Shown here piece by piece: positions 10,262-22,020 of a stretch of DNA of 64,000 nucleotides; the stretch's first letter is position 1, and each line of letters opens with the position of its first letter. The stretch is taken from the NCBI GenBank assembly GCA_030272585.1, contig BSYQ01000008.1:248001-312000 (forward strand), written 5' to 3'. A program made the translations under genes and the position numbers. Below the pieces are notes generated by a model, which saw only the letters and a program-made list of their open reading frames with translations, did no database searches and was not told the DNA's origin. The stretch is from Bryopsis sp. KO-2023 (taxonomy: Eukaryota; Chlorophyta; Ulvophyceae; Bryopsidales; Bryopsidaceae).

Positions 10262-13200
10262 ATGAATGCTACGTCAAGCTGTGCGCGGCGCTCGAAGTTT
10301 CTGTGGCCGCCCTGGCGCGCTGTCTTCGGTTCGTTTCAGAACCTTCGAAAGTCTGCATTCTATCTCGGCAGCTTGTCTCAGTCTGAGGCGTTGTGTGATA
10401 TCGTTGCTTGAATAGTGCTTCTGTGGACATGCGCCGTCGACGCCACCGGAATCTCCAAATGAACGACTGGTATAATCCAACTCCTGACTTGAAACTCGTC
10501 CACCCACCTCGGTGATGCAGAATTCCTTGACGTTTGTTTGAATATCGGAAATTCGTTCACATCAGAGCATTCCCTTCCTCCTGCAAAGAACTCCAGCCCG
10601 ACTACAATTTGTGATTTGGGGTGCTTCATTACATCCATTGTTTTAAATGACAATCTCCATGTTAGAGGCAAATATAAACTCATGCACTCTGTAGGTACAT
10701 GCAATTGTCTTGTCTGTGTCAAATCCCAGGTGTTCCTTTTTTTTTTTGCAGGAAGCATCTGTGGACCTGCTTCCCAGACCAGTTGAACGCATGAGAGATG
10801 CCTACAGAAACAACGATTTGGAGCGAGTGTTTGAATCATTTGATGTGAAGGCATTCCAAGGGGGTAAAAACACTTGGCCTTACATGGTTTATTTGTGTAA
10901 CTCCTCCCCTCCGAATTCCTTGAATGGAAATCTTCTGTGTTTGAGTTTCTCTCCGAGATTTCCTTTCGATTCAACCGTGTTGTTAGAGATTTCCTTTCGA
11001 TTCAACCGTGTTATTACATTGAGGGCTGAAGAAAAGTCAATCAACACTGTAGAAATGAGTGAGATAGCCTCACCGTTTCGAAAGCCCTTGCGACTGTGAC
11101 TGATCCAAGGTATGTTTCATTCTGCTGCCTGTGGCTCAACCAAGGTACTTTCTTGTTTTGTTTCAAATAGACTGTTCGGATGCTGAACACATGTTGGGCC
11201 TTTTGGCGGCTGCCTGTGGAAAAGGGGGTGATGCAGATATGGCCAAAATGGTGCTGGAGAGAACAAAGAAGTCGTTCACGAGAGTACGTCTTCCCAACAA
11301 AATTTCAATTCTAATTTTAATTTCTACTCCTTTTTGATTTTTGTGGAGTGTTCGAAACAAGAAATCAACTTGATTCTCATATGGATTCGACTTGTTGTCG
11401 CTGATCCAGTCAAATCGTTGAATTCTGGTTTCGTTTTATCGGATGAATTTTATTTTGCATTTCTTTTTTTGCTTATTTGTGGATCTTATGCAGGTCGGTT
11501 ATGTGACTCACGCCTCCATAATAATGGCTTTTTGCAAACAAGGGAAGTTGAAGGAAGCTGTGGATTATCTGGCCAACAGTGTACCTGTGCACCACAGGAC
11601 AGACTCTATGTACAACACCGTACTGGCCGCATGCGTTGCTGAAGGTGCAAAAAAAAAACATTTGTGCCTATAACAGAAGATAGATTTATATTTTGTAATT
11701 CTTGAATTGAAAAGTCTTGGCCTGAAAGCTTGAACAGAGTTTTGAACCTGTCATGGTGGGTTGCAATCAGCCAATGTTTTTTATTTCTTCTTTGTCCTAG
11801 GATTGTTGAGATTCGGCATTGAGAAAAATTGGGAAAAAATGTTGCTGTTGTGGAGGGGGGGGGGGAAACCGTCCATCAATGCAGTCAGAATATTGCAATG
11901 CTCATGAGCTAACGATTTCTTGTTTCTATTTTCCTTTAAAAAAAAAGGAAATACTGTGGAATTCGATCGGCAGCTTGCGCAAATGAGAGTGGCCGGTTGC
12001 AAAGAAACTGAGCTCACGTGGGTTCAAAAAATTCGAAAAGCTAGCTTGGTGAGCTCCATAGAAACTCAAATGGTTTGGCAATCCTATGTCCAAAGCGTGG
12101 GAGCTGCGGGATATCCTTGCCTCTCTGCTTATGTGTGCAGTTTATCCAGGTAAATAAATGCCAGACTTCATTTTCCCTTGATCAAATGATTTTCTAATGC
12201 TGTAATTTCCTGTTAGAGAATAAGAAACTGTTGAAGGGTAAAAAGGAATCCCATTCTACTCTGGAATGAGCGATATTGACCAAACAGTTCGGAGAATAAC
12301 AAATTTTTTGTTTGACCTCATGTTGAATGTTGGTTCCATTCATAGGTAAGAAAAGATGGATTCTCTTGTCCATGCCTGAGATTGTTCAACCAATTTAAGA
12401 AGGAATGATTTTTGTCTTTGAGGTGTAATGAGGGTCGAAAAGCTGCTTATGCTCTACGGGAACTCGTAGCCTTGTTTCCTGTGGGAAGAGAATCCAAGGA
12501 AAAGTTCAAATGGAGCCGGGAGAGCCACATTCGTGCCAGTAAGTCAGTCTGCTGAACAGTGTCAGCCATGAATAGACAGCTGCTCATGGAAAACTACAAC
12601 AAATTAGGTTTGGTGGATTTCAGCAGGATATCAAAGAATTAGCAGCAATTTAAACAATTCTTTAAGTCTTCTTGAAGTTTTTCTTCCAAAATGCACAAAT
12701 TTTGATCGGATGTGGAATTCACATGGGACGTATGTGTGTCAATGGCTAAGTTCTCTTCAAATATGTCTATATATATATATATATATATATTTATTTATTT
12801 ATATTTATTTATTTTTATAATTAATTTTTTTGGCAAGCATCCAATTTTTTTGCGCTTCAACGATTGTTTGTGCTGCGCTATTGACTAGGCTTCAATGCTG
12901 TTTTGAACTGTGCCAAGAAAGCTGGCGATTTTGAACTGTTCAAGTCCGTACTGCATGAAATGACTGAGGCCGAAATCAAGCTGGACCAATACACATACAA
13001 CATGATTGCTGGGCTTGCATTCAAGGCTGGTGGAGCGAAAGACTTGCAAGTAATGATTTTCCACGCTACATGCTTCTCTTCAGTAGTTTTTTTCATCACA
13101 TTTTGGATAAAAAAACAAGGAGCCAAGAATAGAACAAACAAATTTTCCCAATTCTCTCATCCCTCTTCAAGATTCTATCTGAGAGACCCCCCTTTTCCAA

Positions 13201-16051
13201 AATCAGTTTCTATCGACTGTGACGAGTTTGCTTTTCTGTTTCTATCCTTTTTTTTCGCTCTTTTTATTGAGAAGGATGTAGACCTGGTCGCTGCACAAAA
13301 TGTACAATGCATTATTGCAATGTACTGGCCCTCTTTTACCAAAAAACAGAAACAAGCTCTCAAGTGCTGAAATCTGATTTCACCTACTTCGCTAATCAAT
13401 TGAAATTAAACTGAATTCGTGATGGTTTTTTTTTTCAAGGCCATCGTGGATCAAATGGTGAAAAGTGGAATCATTCCTGGAGGCCGAATTTACCATGCCT
13501 TGCTGAGAGCCAGACAAAAGGCTGGTGATTTGGAGGCCGCATCTAGAAGCTGGAAACAAATGATGCAGTTTGGTAATTCAATTGCTGGAGAACAAACACT
13601 CTTCCAATCGATTTTTATTTTTGGAAAAAACTAATAAACTTAACCGTTCTAAGAAACACTGGATACTGAATTGATTTGAATTAAGGGGAAAAAAGCCTTT
13701 GGGTTTCCCCCAAAACTTCAATTTTTGTTTTTTTATTGGAGCGTTTGAGTACATCCCAGTCATTATTCATGATTCATGATCCGGAATCTTCTCGACATGT
13801 TCTGCTGAACTGAATTATAGTGTGGCAAGCTATGCATGCCCAGTAGCATCCTTTTAAATTGCAACAAAGTCCAGAGTGTGCTAATTTCTCATTGCATGAA
13901 TAATTTTTGCTTGAAGCATAAGAGCAAGTATATCACTGCATATTTGAAAGTATATGATTCCGGTATATTTTCTGGCTTCTCATCATAGTTTGGCCAACTT
14001 GTTAAATTCTTTTTACCAATAGGGTTTCAAAACTTGCTTACCATGTGAAATTGCTTTTTCTTAATCTGTTTCAATTCTGAAGGGGTGATTCCGACGGCGC
14101 ACAATTTTAATCAAATTCTGGAGGGATGCATAGAAGACTGTGAGAGTGGAGCTGAGATTTACAATTCGATGCAGTCGGCAGGGTGCAGACCAGACCGTTG
14201 TACTTTCGTTGCACTGTTTCAGCTGGTCTCCAAGTATGGAAAGAAAGGTGTGCATTTTTATTAAAACCTTTTGGAGTTTAAAGAGTTGATTAAAAAACCC
14301 AGGCAATGTAAAAAAGCCTTGCACAGTCCAAGAATGTTGCAAGTATGCAAACGATATCTGATATGTGGGATAAAAATGACTTTGGCGAAGCCTATGGAGA
14401 AATCAAATGTCTGACGAAACTAGTTTGAAACATACGGAATATTCACGTGAATTATTTATTATTTTTGCACATTATTTTGCTGATTGTCTCTTCATTCTTT
14501 GATTTTTTCCTTGGTGGCTTTTGCTGTTTAATTGAAACAACAAAACAGTTGGAGGAGATGCCATGTCAGCAGCTGCAAAGAAAGAGCCTGGATGGCAAAT
14601 GTCTAGAAATGTAGCTCACGAGCACTGGAGGTTTGCAGGCGATATTCTAAGAAAATGGGAAAAAGACATGGTTGAGAAGAACAACATTCCACACAATGAA
14701 GCCAGTTTAACGGCTTTGATCCAGGTATGATCACAATCGAGTTTTTTTTAACGATTTTTGTGGACTTGCGAATTTGACATTTGAAATATGCCATTGTCAT
14801 TGATCAGTATTAATAAAATCTTGCCAATGAGTTTTGTCTTTTAATTGTGCATGTGTCCCAAAAAAGCCTCTTCGAAATTTCATTTTTTTATGTCGATGTT
14901 CTCACACACCAACAACGATTTGACTTTTTCTCAAACGAAACATTCGGGGGTACTTCCTTGAAAAAAGTTTTGCTCCCTTCCCAGCCAGGTAGGTATATCT
15001 CCCTTGTTTTTTTGAAACAAAAAAAAGAAGAAAATTTGGCAACAAATTTGGCCTTGGCTATCAAACCTCTGGGGATTTTTTTTTGGCTGTAGAATTGATA
15101 CTGTTTCTTGCATTTGGCCAACCATGATTGTTTTTCTTTGATTGTCCATTCCCCTTTATTACTTTTTTCATGATTATTTTTTTCTCGAATTTTCAGGCAT
15201 ACGGCCGTGTTCGACTTGCAGACCAGGCTGTGAGAGTGTTGAATGAAGCTGTGTCAAGCGGAGGGGAACCCCCTGGATTGAATGCGTACAACTCTGCTAT
15301 TGCCTCAGCTGCCAGGGAAGGGAAGGTCAGTTGTGGTTGGCTTTGTTATGGAACTGCTTCTCAGATCCAGAAAAGAGCTATCCAAACTGCCTGATTTCCC
15401 ATCTTGTGGCAGGGCAGGGGATAGGTTTTTCCTCTATTTGTTTTTCTATTTATGTCTATTCCAGCCCCCTTTCCATGGGCACCAGCGGCTTATCACTCTC
15501 CTCCTTTTGTCGGGGAGGGGGATGCAAGCATTGTAGCGTGGAGTGCTCATGTGTGTAGTGCTGTTGGTCCAGGTTGGGGTTTCACGAAAATTAATGAAGG
15601 ATATGCAGGAGCGTGGGGTTGGCTTGTCATTGGAAACATACAATGCCCTACTGTTGGGTTGCAGTCGTCAAGGCGGGCTAAAAATCATGGTGACTCTGCA
15701 TCTCTACATTCCCTGACTTTCCAAATCACCAACTTTACTCAAGGAACCATTGTTAAGTAATATTCTTCGGCCATATCTTTGCCTAATTGTTTTGGCTGGG
15801 TTTGGCAGAACGTGATGGGAGAAATTGAGGCAGCAGGAATGAAGCCGGACAGAGTCACGTATGATGTATTGATCAAAATGGGTTGTACTCGTCACCAGCC
15901 ACAATATGGAGTGAAATGGCTCCGTGAAATGAAGAGAAAGGGTTTTGAACCATCGATAGAGAGTCTGACGGCACTGATTTCTAAGCTGCTGACGTTTGGA
16001 AAGCATGATCTTGTGTCCAAGGTGCAGTACTTCCACACAAACAAGAATTGA
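10262..16051 (+). CDS. Pentatricopeptide-repeat (PPR) protein, probably organelle-targeted
   Basis: Twelve exons join in frame: 10752-10863, 11171-11283, 11494-11644, 11948-12149, 12423-12538, 12889-13049, 13440-13572, 14083-14247, 14549-14724, 15197-15325, 15573-15689 and 15809-16051 (1818 nt, 605 codons plus stop). Many segments show the PPR pattern, for example HASIIMAFCKQGKLKEAVDY, SFNAVLNCAKKAGDFELF, YTYNMIAGLAFKAGG, LETYNALLLGCSRQGGL and VTYDVLIKMGCTR. PPR proteins bind organellar RNA and act in its processing, editing or translation. The 5' end is less certain. An ATG at 10262 opens a basic, Ser/Arg-rich stretch (MNATSSCARRSKFLWPPWRA) that looks like an organelle presequence, but I could not place its donor to the 10752 exon convincingly. 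Introns are T-rich. Confidence 0.85.
10955..11017. repeat. Direct tandem duplication in a PPR-gene intron
   Basis: Two adjacent copies of a 31-32 nt unit beginning GAGATTTCCTTTCGATTCAA lie in the intron after 10863. They differ at one or two positions. Confidence 0.7.
12770..12815. repeat. (TA)n / (TTTA)n microsatellite in intron
   Basis: A run of alternating TA followed by ATTT units lies between the PPR exons ending at 12538 and starting at 12889. Confidence 0.85.
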
Positions 16052-16656
16052 AGATCATGGGCTGAGGTCAAATCTATTCCAATTTTACATTTTGGTGTTA
16101 TGACTGATGATTCATATGACTGGGATGACAATCAGCTGTTTCGTCATGTTGCTGAGACACTAATCTCTCAACAGAATTGTGGGAATCGAGTATGTGAATG
16201 AGGTGGAGGGGGCATGTTGCTGATTCTGTGCACTGTCCAGGTGTTCGAGTTGATGGACCATGAACAGAGGCTCCATTTTGCACACACACTATCACAGGTG
16301 GACCAAGTTGAATGAGCATCTAGGTAGAATATGCCCACCCGTTCAGCGAGGTAGTGATTTCTGCGCAGTGGGGGCCTTGGCGAGTTGGGAGGTGGATTGT
16401 GTAAGAAATGTTTCAACAGACGGCTGCAGTGGTGACCACAAGATAGGCGCATTGAATCATACAACTCCGAATAAACCCTGAAGAATCTTAACATAGCACC
16501 ATCCCAAATGAATCCCATCTACACTGTATGATGATCATGCCAACATTGCTTCCACTCACTGTGGAGCCAGACCGTTCCTGGTGTGTTCAGCAACATAAAG
16601 AATCAAATATAGAAAGAAAAAGCAATATAATGTAAAAAATAGTCCACATATGTTGT
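16052..16656. other. Intergenic between converging genes
   Basis: The PPR gene (plus) and the peroxiredoxin-like gene (minus) converge here. The interval should hold both 3' UTRs. No gene is seen. Confidence 0.4.
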
Positions 16657-17575
16657 TCAGGCTGTGGTTCCACCACGTGCTGCTTTCAGCAAAACTTCGA
16701 AATCCACATGGGTACCAGGGCCTTCTTCGTAGTATGCCAACACACATTCTTTGCCTTCAAACACCAAACAGCCTCCCTCTTGATATGCCTGGTTTATCCT
16801 TGGAGGGATCCAAGGTTTCCATGTCTGGAATGCTTCGACCAGATCCTTTGCCCCATCCTTCACTACTCTTTGTAGAAGGGACAATGGCGTTTTCGGATTG
16901 AAAAACGTGATGAGACCAGTGTAAAACCCAACGGATTTATACAGTGTGCTGTCAGGATCGGCAATGAGTCTTTCTGGGCGAAACCCAGTCAGCTCTGAAA
17001 ATTCAAGGCCCCTCTCTGGGGGACCCATGGACACCAGGAACAATTTTACACCGACCTTGTCCAGCTCGGGAATAATATCCCTCTCCAACTGTCTGGCCAG
17101 CTCCTGATCACAAGCACCCATCCTTGAAGCATGATAAAAACATGCAGGCTGCTTGGTAGCCCTTTTGACTGGGGACCCATTAAAACAGATTCGATTTTAA
17201 GTTGAGTTTGGTGAGGGACGATGCGATTTTTTCTGTGATCACCTGGCAAAAGAAACATCCCATCGACCTTGCGAACACGAAGACGCATCGTTCATCCTCT
17301 CCCCAGAGCTCGGTGACGTCCAGTCTGCGCTGTTCCGAAACCAACCACGCTTCTCGGCCCTCCAAGGCAAGGTAAGGGTCTCCTTGGGTTGCGACGTTGG
17401 ACGCAGTGCTCGCCCCAGCGACCACAAGGTTTCGTACCTTCCCTGTCGTCACAGGTTGGTAGTTTTTCGAGAGACTGAAGCGGCGGCAACCCTGGTGTGC
17501 AGGTTTTCTGGACGAAGGTACCCCTCGCACAGTTTGTTGGACTAGCGATGGTCCAGGGCACAGAGACGCACGCAT
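16657..17575 (-). CDS. Peroxiredoxin-like 2 (AhpC/TSA2-type) protein, plastid-targeted
   Basis: Two exons (17243-17575 and 16657-17103, joined phase 0) give 780 nt, 259 aa. Residues 1 to about 55 form a basic Ser/Arg-rich presequence ending near VRNLVVAGA, typical of a plastid transit peptide. The mature protein has a thioredoxin-like fold signature: strand RCVFVFARS followed by the redox motif C107-F-F-C110, then QELARQLERDIIPELDKVGV, KLFLVSMGPPERG, FSELTGFRPERLIADPDSTLYKSVGF and a C-terminal FEGKECVLAYYEEGPG. This order matches the PRXL2 (FAM213/AAED1-like) family, which reduces peroxides or quinones with thiol chemistry. The acceptor at 17104-17105 was chosen because it places QEL directly after CFFC, as the family requires; an acceptor 19 nt upstream breaks the frame. 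The exact substrate is unknown. Confidence 0.85.
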
Positions 17576-17732
17576 TTTCGCGAACGATTCTCGTCTTTCA
17601 GCGGAGAGGGTTGCTTTCGTCGTGTTGTTGGAACCGTGATTGTTCTTGTTCGATGTTGATGACGCGATTACTGTACCAAATGCACACGTGACTGGGTTAT
17701 GAGTGTGGTTTGACGTGAACTGGGTGGGTGGT

Positions 17733-17995
17733 ATAACAATAATCTTACTGGACTGGATCCAGTTGGGTGAAACACACAAGAGACACACTTGGGCTTTGCC
17801 CTGAAGGGACTTACAAGAACTAATCGTATCGTTCCTTCCACAACATTTTATCCTTCCCCTTTCCAAGTATTGCCTGTCCTCCAGAAAACCACTGTACTGA
17901 ACCAATACACCAAATCTTCCTGTACCGCCTGTGAACCCTCGCAAAAGCCCACGTGGTTCACCATCCACCTCTTCCTCCTCTAACCTTTTCTACAG
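17733..17995 (+). repeat. Dispersed repeat, copy A (about 262 bp)
   Basis: This stretch is nearly identical (roughly 95 % by eye) to the reverse complement of 63519-63781. Similarity starts near TAACAATAATCTTACTGG and ends at CCTTTTCTACAG. Similarity falls off sharply at both ends, as expected for an inserted element. No terminal inverted repeat, poly-A tail or obvious Pol III promoter box is visible, so the class is unknown. It lies just upstream of the peroxiredoxin-like gene. Confidence 0.85.
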
Positions 17996-18809
17996 GTGGC
18001 TCTGATTGAGGCAACTGTCTATCTGGGTCAGTACTTATTGCAGTTGTTGGTTTGGAACCTCTTGTATTGTTTCTATATTTTTCTAACTAGATCATATTCT
18101 TGGTGACTATTGTGACCTCTACAAGAATATATATAAAAAGCCCATACAAGTATAGCAAATACAAATTAGAATTTTTGACCCAAACTGGCAAACCAATATT
18201 GGGCTGGAGATTCTGAAAAGCTAAGGGAGACAGTCAGTTAGTTGAATGTGGGGTGATGACCTATGTTAAAACTGGTGGTCATAGCTTAGTAAAGAGAATC
18301 GGGAAGGATAAGGTGGCGTCTGTGAAAGGGGGAACTGACTCTTGTAAAAAGTTTGGTTGCAACTTTGTTTCGAGAAGTCTCACACCAACGAAAAAAAAGC
18401 CCCCTCGCTTTTCTCACAAATTCTCCTAGACTACTGAATATCATCACAATCGAATGTCTGGTGCTGACAAAGTTTATCATGTCTGAAAAAAGGGCTAGTG
18501 AAACAATAAAAATTTCCCTCAGAATCAATCATAGATACGATTGGCACATCGGGCTTTCCACAGCAACTTTCACAGTGGCCCTTGGAATAATACCACAATC
18601 TATTGTAGGGATCGTTGCTTTCTTTCTCAATGCCCCTGCTCCACCCATGTGTCAAATACACCAACTTTCCAGAACACCAAAAAGCTTTCCTCCAGGATGA
18701 ATACCGTATTCATACCAGTGACTACCAGTAACTACCAGTGACTGGTAGTTACACCCACATGGCAAAATCTTCAGAATCCATGGTCTAAGCCTTAAAAAGT
18801 TAAGAGAAG
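17996..18809. other. Intergenic with perfect palindrome
   Basis: No gene is recognised. Contains the 23-bp palindrome at 18729-18751. The rest is mixed A/T-rich sequence. Confidence 0.4.
18729..18751. repeat. Short perfect palindrome
   Basis: TAACTACCAGT and ACTGGTAGTTA form 11-nt arms around a single central base, inside a tract with further ACTACCAGT copies (18713-18740). It could form a hairpin or bind a dimeric factor; no function is shown. Confidence 0.6.
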
Positions 18810-19486
18810 TTAACACTGCTCTACATATTTGGCCGGTCTTCTTCCCAACGTCGAAAAGGTTCGCCTGGAGAAAGAAATCAAATCATTGATTGGATCCTCA
18901 GTGAACCGCCTTTCTCGCATTTTCCTGAGGTCCATCAAAACCACCCCTCCCCCCATTGAAGTACACAGGCTCGCTCCTTTCGTTGCGGCATGAACACATG
19001 GGATTACGTGATCTCCAAAGGAAGGACTTTGGCCACCATTGCTTGAAATAGCTGCTGAAAACTTTGCAGGTCAGTCCAGGGAGGGTGTTCGTTTCGAAAG
19101 CCATCGGCCAGCACCAATCAGGCTAGAACATGCACCCATCGCCTGTGTCAGGCGCCATCCTAATCATTTGTGCGTCATCCATCTCAACATCGTAGCGGGG
19201 GGGAAATTCCTGCACAGCACCCGTGTCTATGTCCAGCACCAACGCTTTAAAAAATTTCTGGACCCCAGGAGGCAAAATTTCTCCAAGGAAAAGCTTGCAC
19301 AAAAGTATCTTTTGCCTGATGCTTTTCACCAGATTTTTGCACTGATAAATTTCGTAGAACGATATGGTTCCATTGCAAACACGCCCTCCGTGCGTACATT
19401 TTGTCAAAACGTTCATGGGGAGGTGAAAATCCAGTTTCTGCTTCGTTCCTGGTTTCAGAGTCTGCATCGCAACCTAACAATCAATC
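18810..19486 (-). pseudogene. Glycosyltransferase family 8-like gene fragment with apparent frameshift
   Basis: Reading the minus strand, 19123-19486 encodes a segment with KLFLGEILPPGV, then KALVLDIDTGAVQEF (a D-x-D metal/sugar-nucleotide motif), then DAQMIRMAPDTG. This order is typical of GT8 enzymes such as xylosyl- and glucosyltransferases. A possible intron (donor after GGCGATGG, acceptor ...TTTTCAG near 19060) leads to SYFKQWWPKSFLW and EPVYFNGG. The expected continuation GVVLMDLRKMRERRF lies in another frame. The frame changes inside the run of six Gs (C6 on plus, 18949-18954). The downstream frame stays open to the TAA at 18810. Either this is a decayed gene or the G-run carries an assembly error. 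The 5' end was not found. Family call is moderate; exact substrate is unknown. Confidence 0.45.
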
Positions 19487-20379
19487 GATCTGAAATTTTG
19501 TGGGCTTCATCCACATGTATTAGAGATGCTTCCCACACAATTTCACATCAATTGAACGTTTCTTTGCTCTTCGGCTGGGACAGACTAAGCTTAAGTATAT
19601 GTTTGTTTGTTTACACGTGTCACAAATTGACTGGATTCTTTGGATGACGTCCACTCAGATGTCATTCAAAATAAAATGCAAGATAAAACGATCCATTTAC
19701 ACAGAACATGCACACAAAAACGTAACCCATTGACACAGGAATCATGATGCTAACCCCAGGACAATATCAGTAATCAACTTTCAATTACCGTCCTCAAATC
19801 CAGAATATTGGTTTTTGTCCTACCCTCCCGACCCTTCCACACACACCACCCAAGCCCAGAGTATCAGCAAAGCACCAAATTTACTCTACCCCCAAAAGGG
19901 AGAAAACGCACACAGAGGCAATCCATTCCCAATCGATTGCCTCTCGACCAGTTTTGAAAAATAAGGAAAAAAAAATATCACCATGCAACACATCTAACCG
20001 CTGTCACAGAAAAACTCCATCAAGAAAGAGCACGAGTTTTGTTTTCAGATAAAAAGCTAAAGAAAAACTGAGAAGTGTTTGCTTGTTCATCCAGCAAAGA
20101 CAGCTGTTCGATCAACAGGGTTGCTCTGCACTGAAAACCTAATAACACACAACCTAAGCAAAAGGAAAAGATAACCGGCCACAAAACCAAAAAGGAGTTT
20201 TTCACCCCTTATTCCTCAAGAAACAGTCCTTCACAGTGATTTGAGAATCTGATTTTACACCAAATGAAGAAGCTGGAAAAGATTTTCCAAGCTCTGGTGT
20301 TCTTTTTTTTTGTTTTTTTCGTTTTTTTTCTCTCCTGTTTTTGAAATGAAAGCAGAATAATGTACAGTTTGAGAAGGGT
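19487..20379. other. No clear gene; possible 5' exons of the GT8-like gene
   Basis: Mostly A/C-rich on the plus strand with no recognisable protein. Upstream exons of the 18.8-19.5 kb gene may be hidden here but could not be identified. Confidence 0.3.
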
Positions 20380-21364
20380 TCATTTTGCTTTCTTCCTCTC
20401 TTCCCCATTTTCAGCAGAGCTTTCAGCAGGGTCCAGCGTGAAGCGAACGGGACCGAATTCAACATCAGTCTCAATCTCATCATATATCACACCAAGACCA
20501 AGAGCGCCCGAAATAGAGAAGCCATCTGAGGAAAAAAAAAATTGAAATAAGCAGGTAAGGATAAAAGTGTCTAAAAGTGTCTAATATTCTTCACTGGGAA
20601 GAAATCAAGACAAGGATAAGTTGTTGGGGGAGTTCTGGCGCAGTCAAAGACTTCTTAGTCACGCTACTGCATTCATTTGTGTGAATGTCAGCTTTGGTAT
20701 TTTGTAGTTGTTCTTGATATTCAACAACAGATGTGCTGCCATTTAATTAGGCAAGGGGCTGGCTTTTCTCCATTAGAACTGAGACAGAAAAAAGGAAAAA
20801 AAAACTCAAGTACAAAGAGTGAAAAGGATTCTGTCATGGATTCTTTCTCCAGAGCATTCAAATTCACGGCAAGACTGTCAGACAGGGTCTGCTCAAGAAA
20901 CCGCCTCACAGGGCTACGAGAATTTTCAACGTATTTTGTGAACTTGGGCTCACTTGAAGTGAGACAAATTATCAACTCACTTGGCTCTTGGCCAAACAAC
21001 TTCGACAAGAAGAAAAGGAGCTTCAAACCACGGCCCCCTGAATGGCGATCAAGCAACACACGATTCAGCGTCGCCGCAAAAAGAACGTACAACGCAACAA
21101 AAACGGAGAATCGACAGCCGCACTATATCGTACATACATGAAAACCTTGCGATACGGATCAAAACAGCGGCCTCGTGTTCATGTTGGATGAGAGTAACCC
21201 CATTGTTTAAAGAATCAAAAGCGAAGGGGAAAGCTTGTACCTGCCCCATTCGGCCCCAACCGGCGGTAGTCAATTTCCTCATCACCGATAGGCGCGCCAT
21301 GAGATATAACGGCGGCGGCCGCCAAAATCACACAAACCAGCGCAACGATCGCTGTTGATTTCAT
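20380..21364 (-). CDS. Small secreted acidic protein (89 aa)
   Basis: Two exons (21241-21364 and 20380-20525) join in phase 1 to 270 nt. The N-terminus is a clear secretory signal peptide: MKST, then a hydrophobic core IVALVCVILAAAAVI, and a likely cleavage near SHGA. The mature part is short and acidic (IGDEEIDYRRLGPNGADGF, then GVIYDEIETDVEFGPVRF) and ends with a basic GEERKKAK tail. I recognise no family. The 715-nt intron has a strong donor (CAG/GTACAAG) and a long pyrimidine tract before the CCTCAG acceptor. It could be a secreted peptide or a lumenal/wall component; that is inference. Confidence 0.6.
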
Positions 21365-22020
21365 GTCGCCTCGTATGGGGAACAGGAGGGGTGGTCGAAG
21401 TATGTTGGGGCAGGGTAGAGGGAAGGGTTTGTTATTGCACCGGCTACTTCCTTGCGGGTTTCTTTTGAGGCGGAGACCACCAACTCATCAGCTGCTGTCA
21501 GCGCCACCGTCCTAGCCAAGTCATTTCACTTGGACGACAGCTTCAGAAAAATGAGAGTGATACGTCGGGTATGCTAGCGAAAGCGCCAGTTTTCATACTG
21601 GCAAGGTCTTGTTTTGTCAGGCGTGGGGCCGCCATCCAGAAACTCCATTCAGTGATATGGCATCATTCCTCAACCCAACCTTACCTTCTCAGAATTCCGA
21701 TTCAGGAGAAAGAACACAACTTCGTTGCCTCGGAACAGTGCGCAATTTTGTTGAAAAGGATTGGAGATGTTTCACGCAAGGAAATCGGGTGGGGGCAGAA
21801 ACAGGCCAAGCACCCCCAGGTCTGGGACGTCGAACACGTCGCTCAAATCAATCCACCTGGAAGATACAGCAAACAGAAATTCCTCCATCGGCCCTAAGGT
21901 ACAACAGATGCTGCATGCTTTCGCTGTTCGTTTTATCCGCGGTCTCGAAATTTTAACAACGTGGGGAAGCGTGGCATGTCTTGTAGATCCGTTCATTCAG
22001 CCGTCTTTGTTGCTCAGAAT
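21365..22020. other. Intergenic / possible 5' exon of the GNAT gene
   Basis: Open frames at 21571-21956 start with ATG and end near a donor-like CTAAG/GTACAA. One may be the 5' exon of the acetyltransferase gene, but none reads into it unambiguously. Confidence 0.3.
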
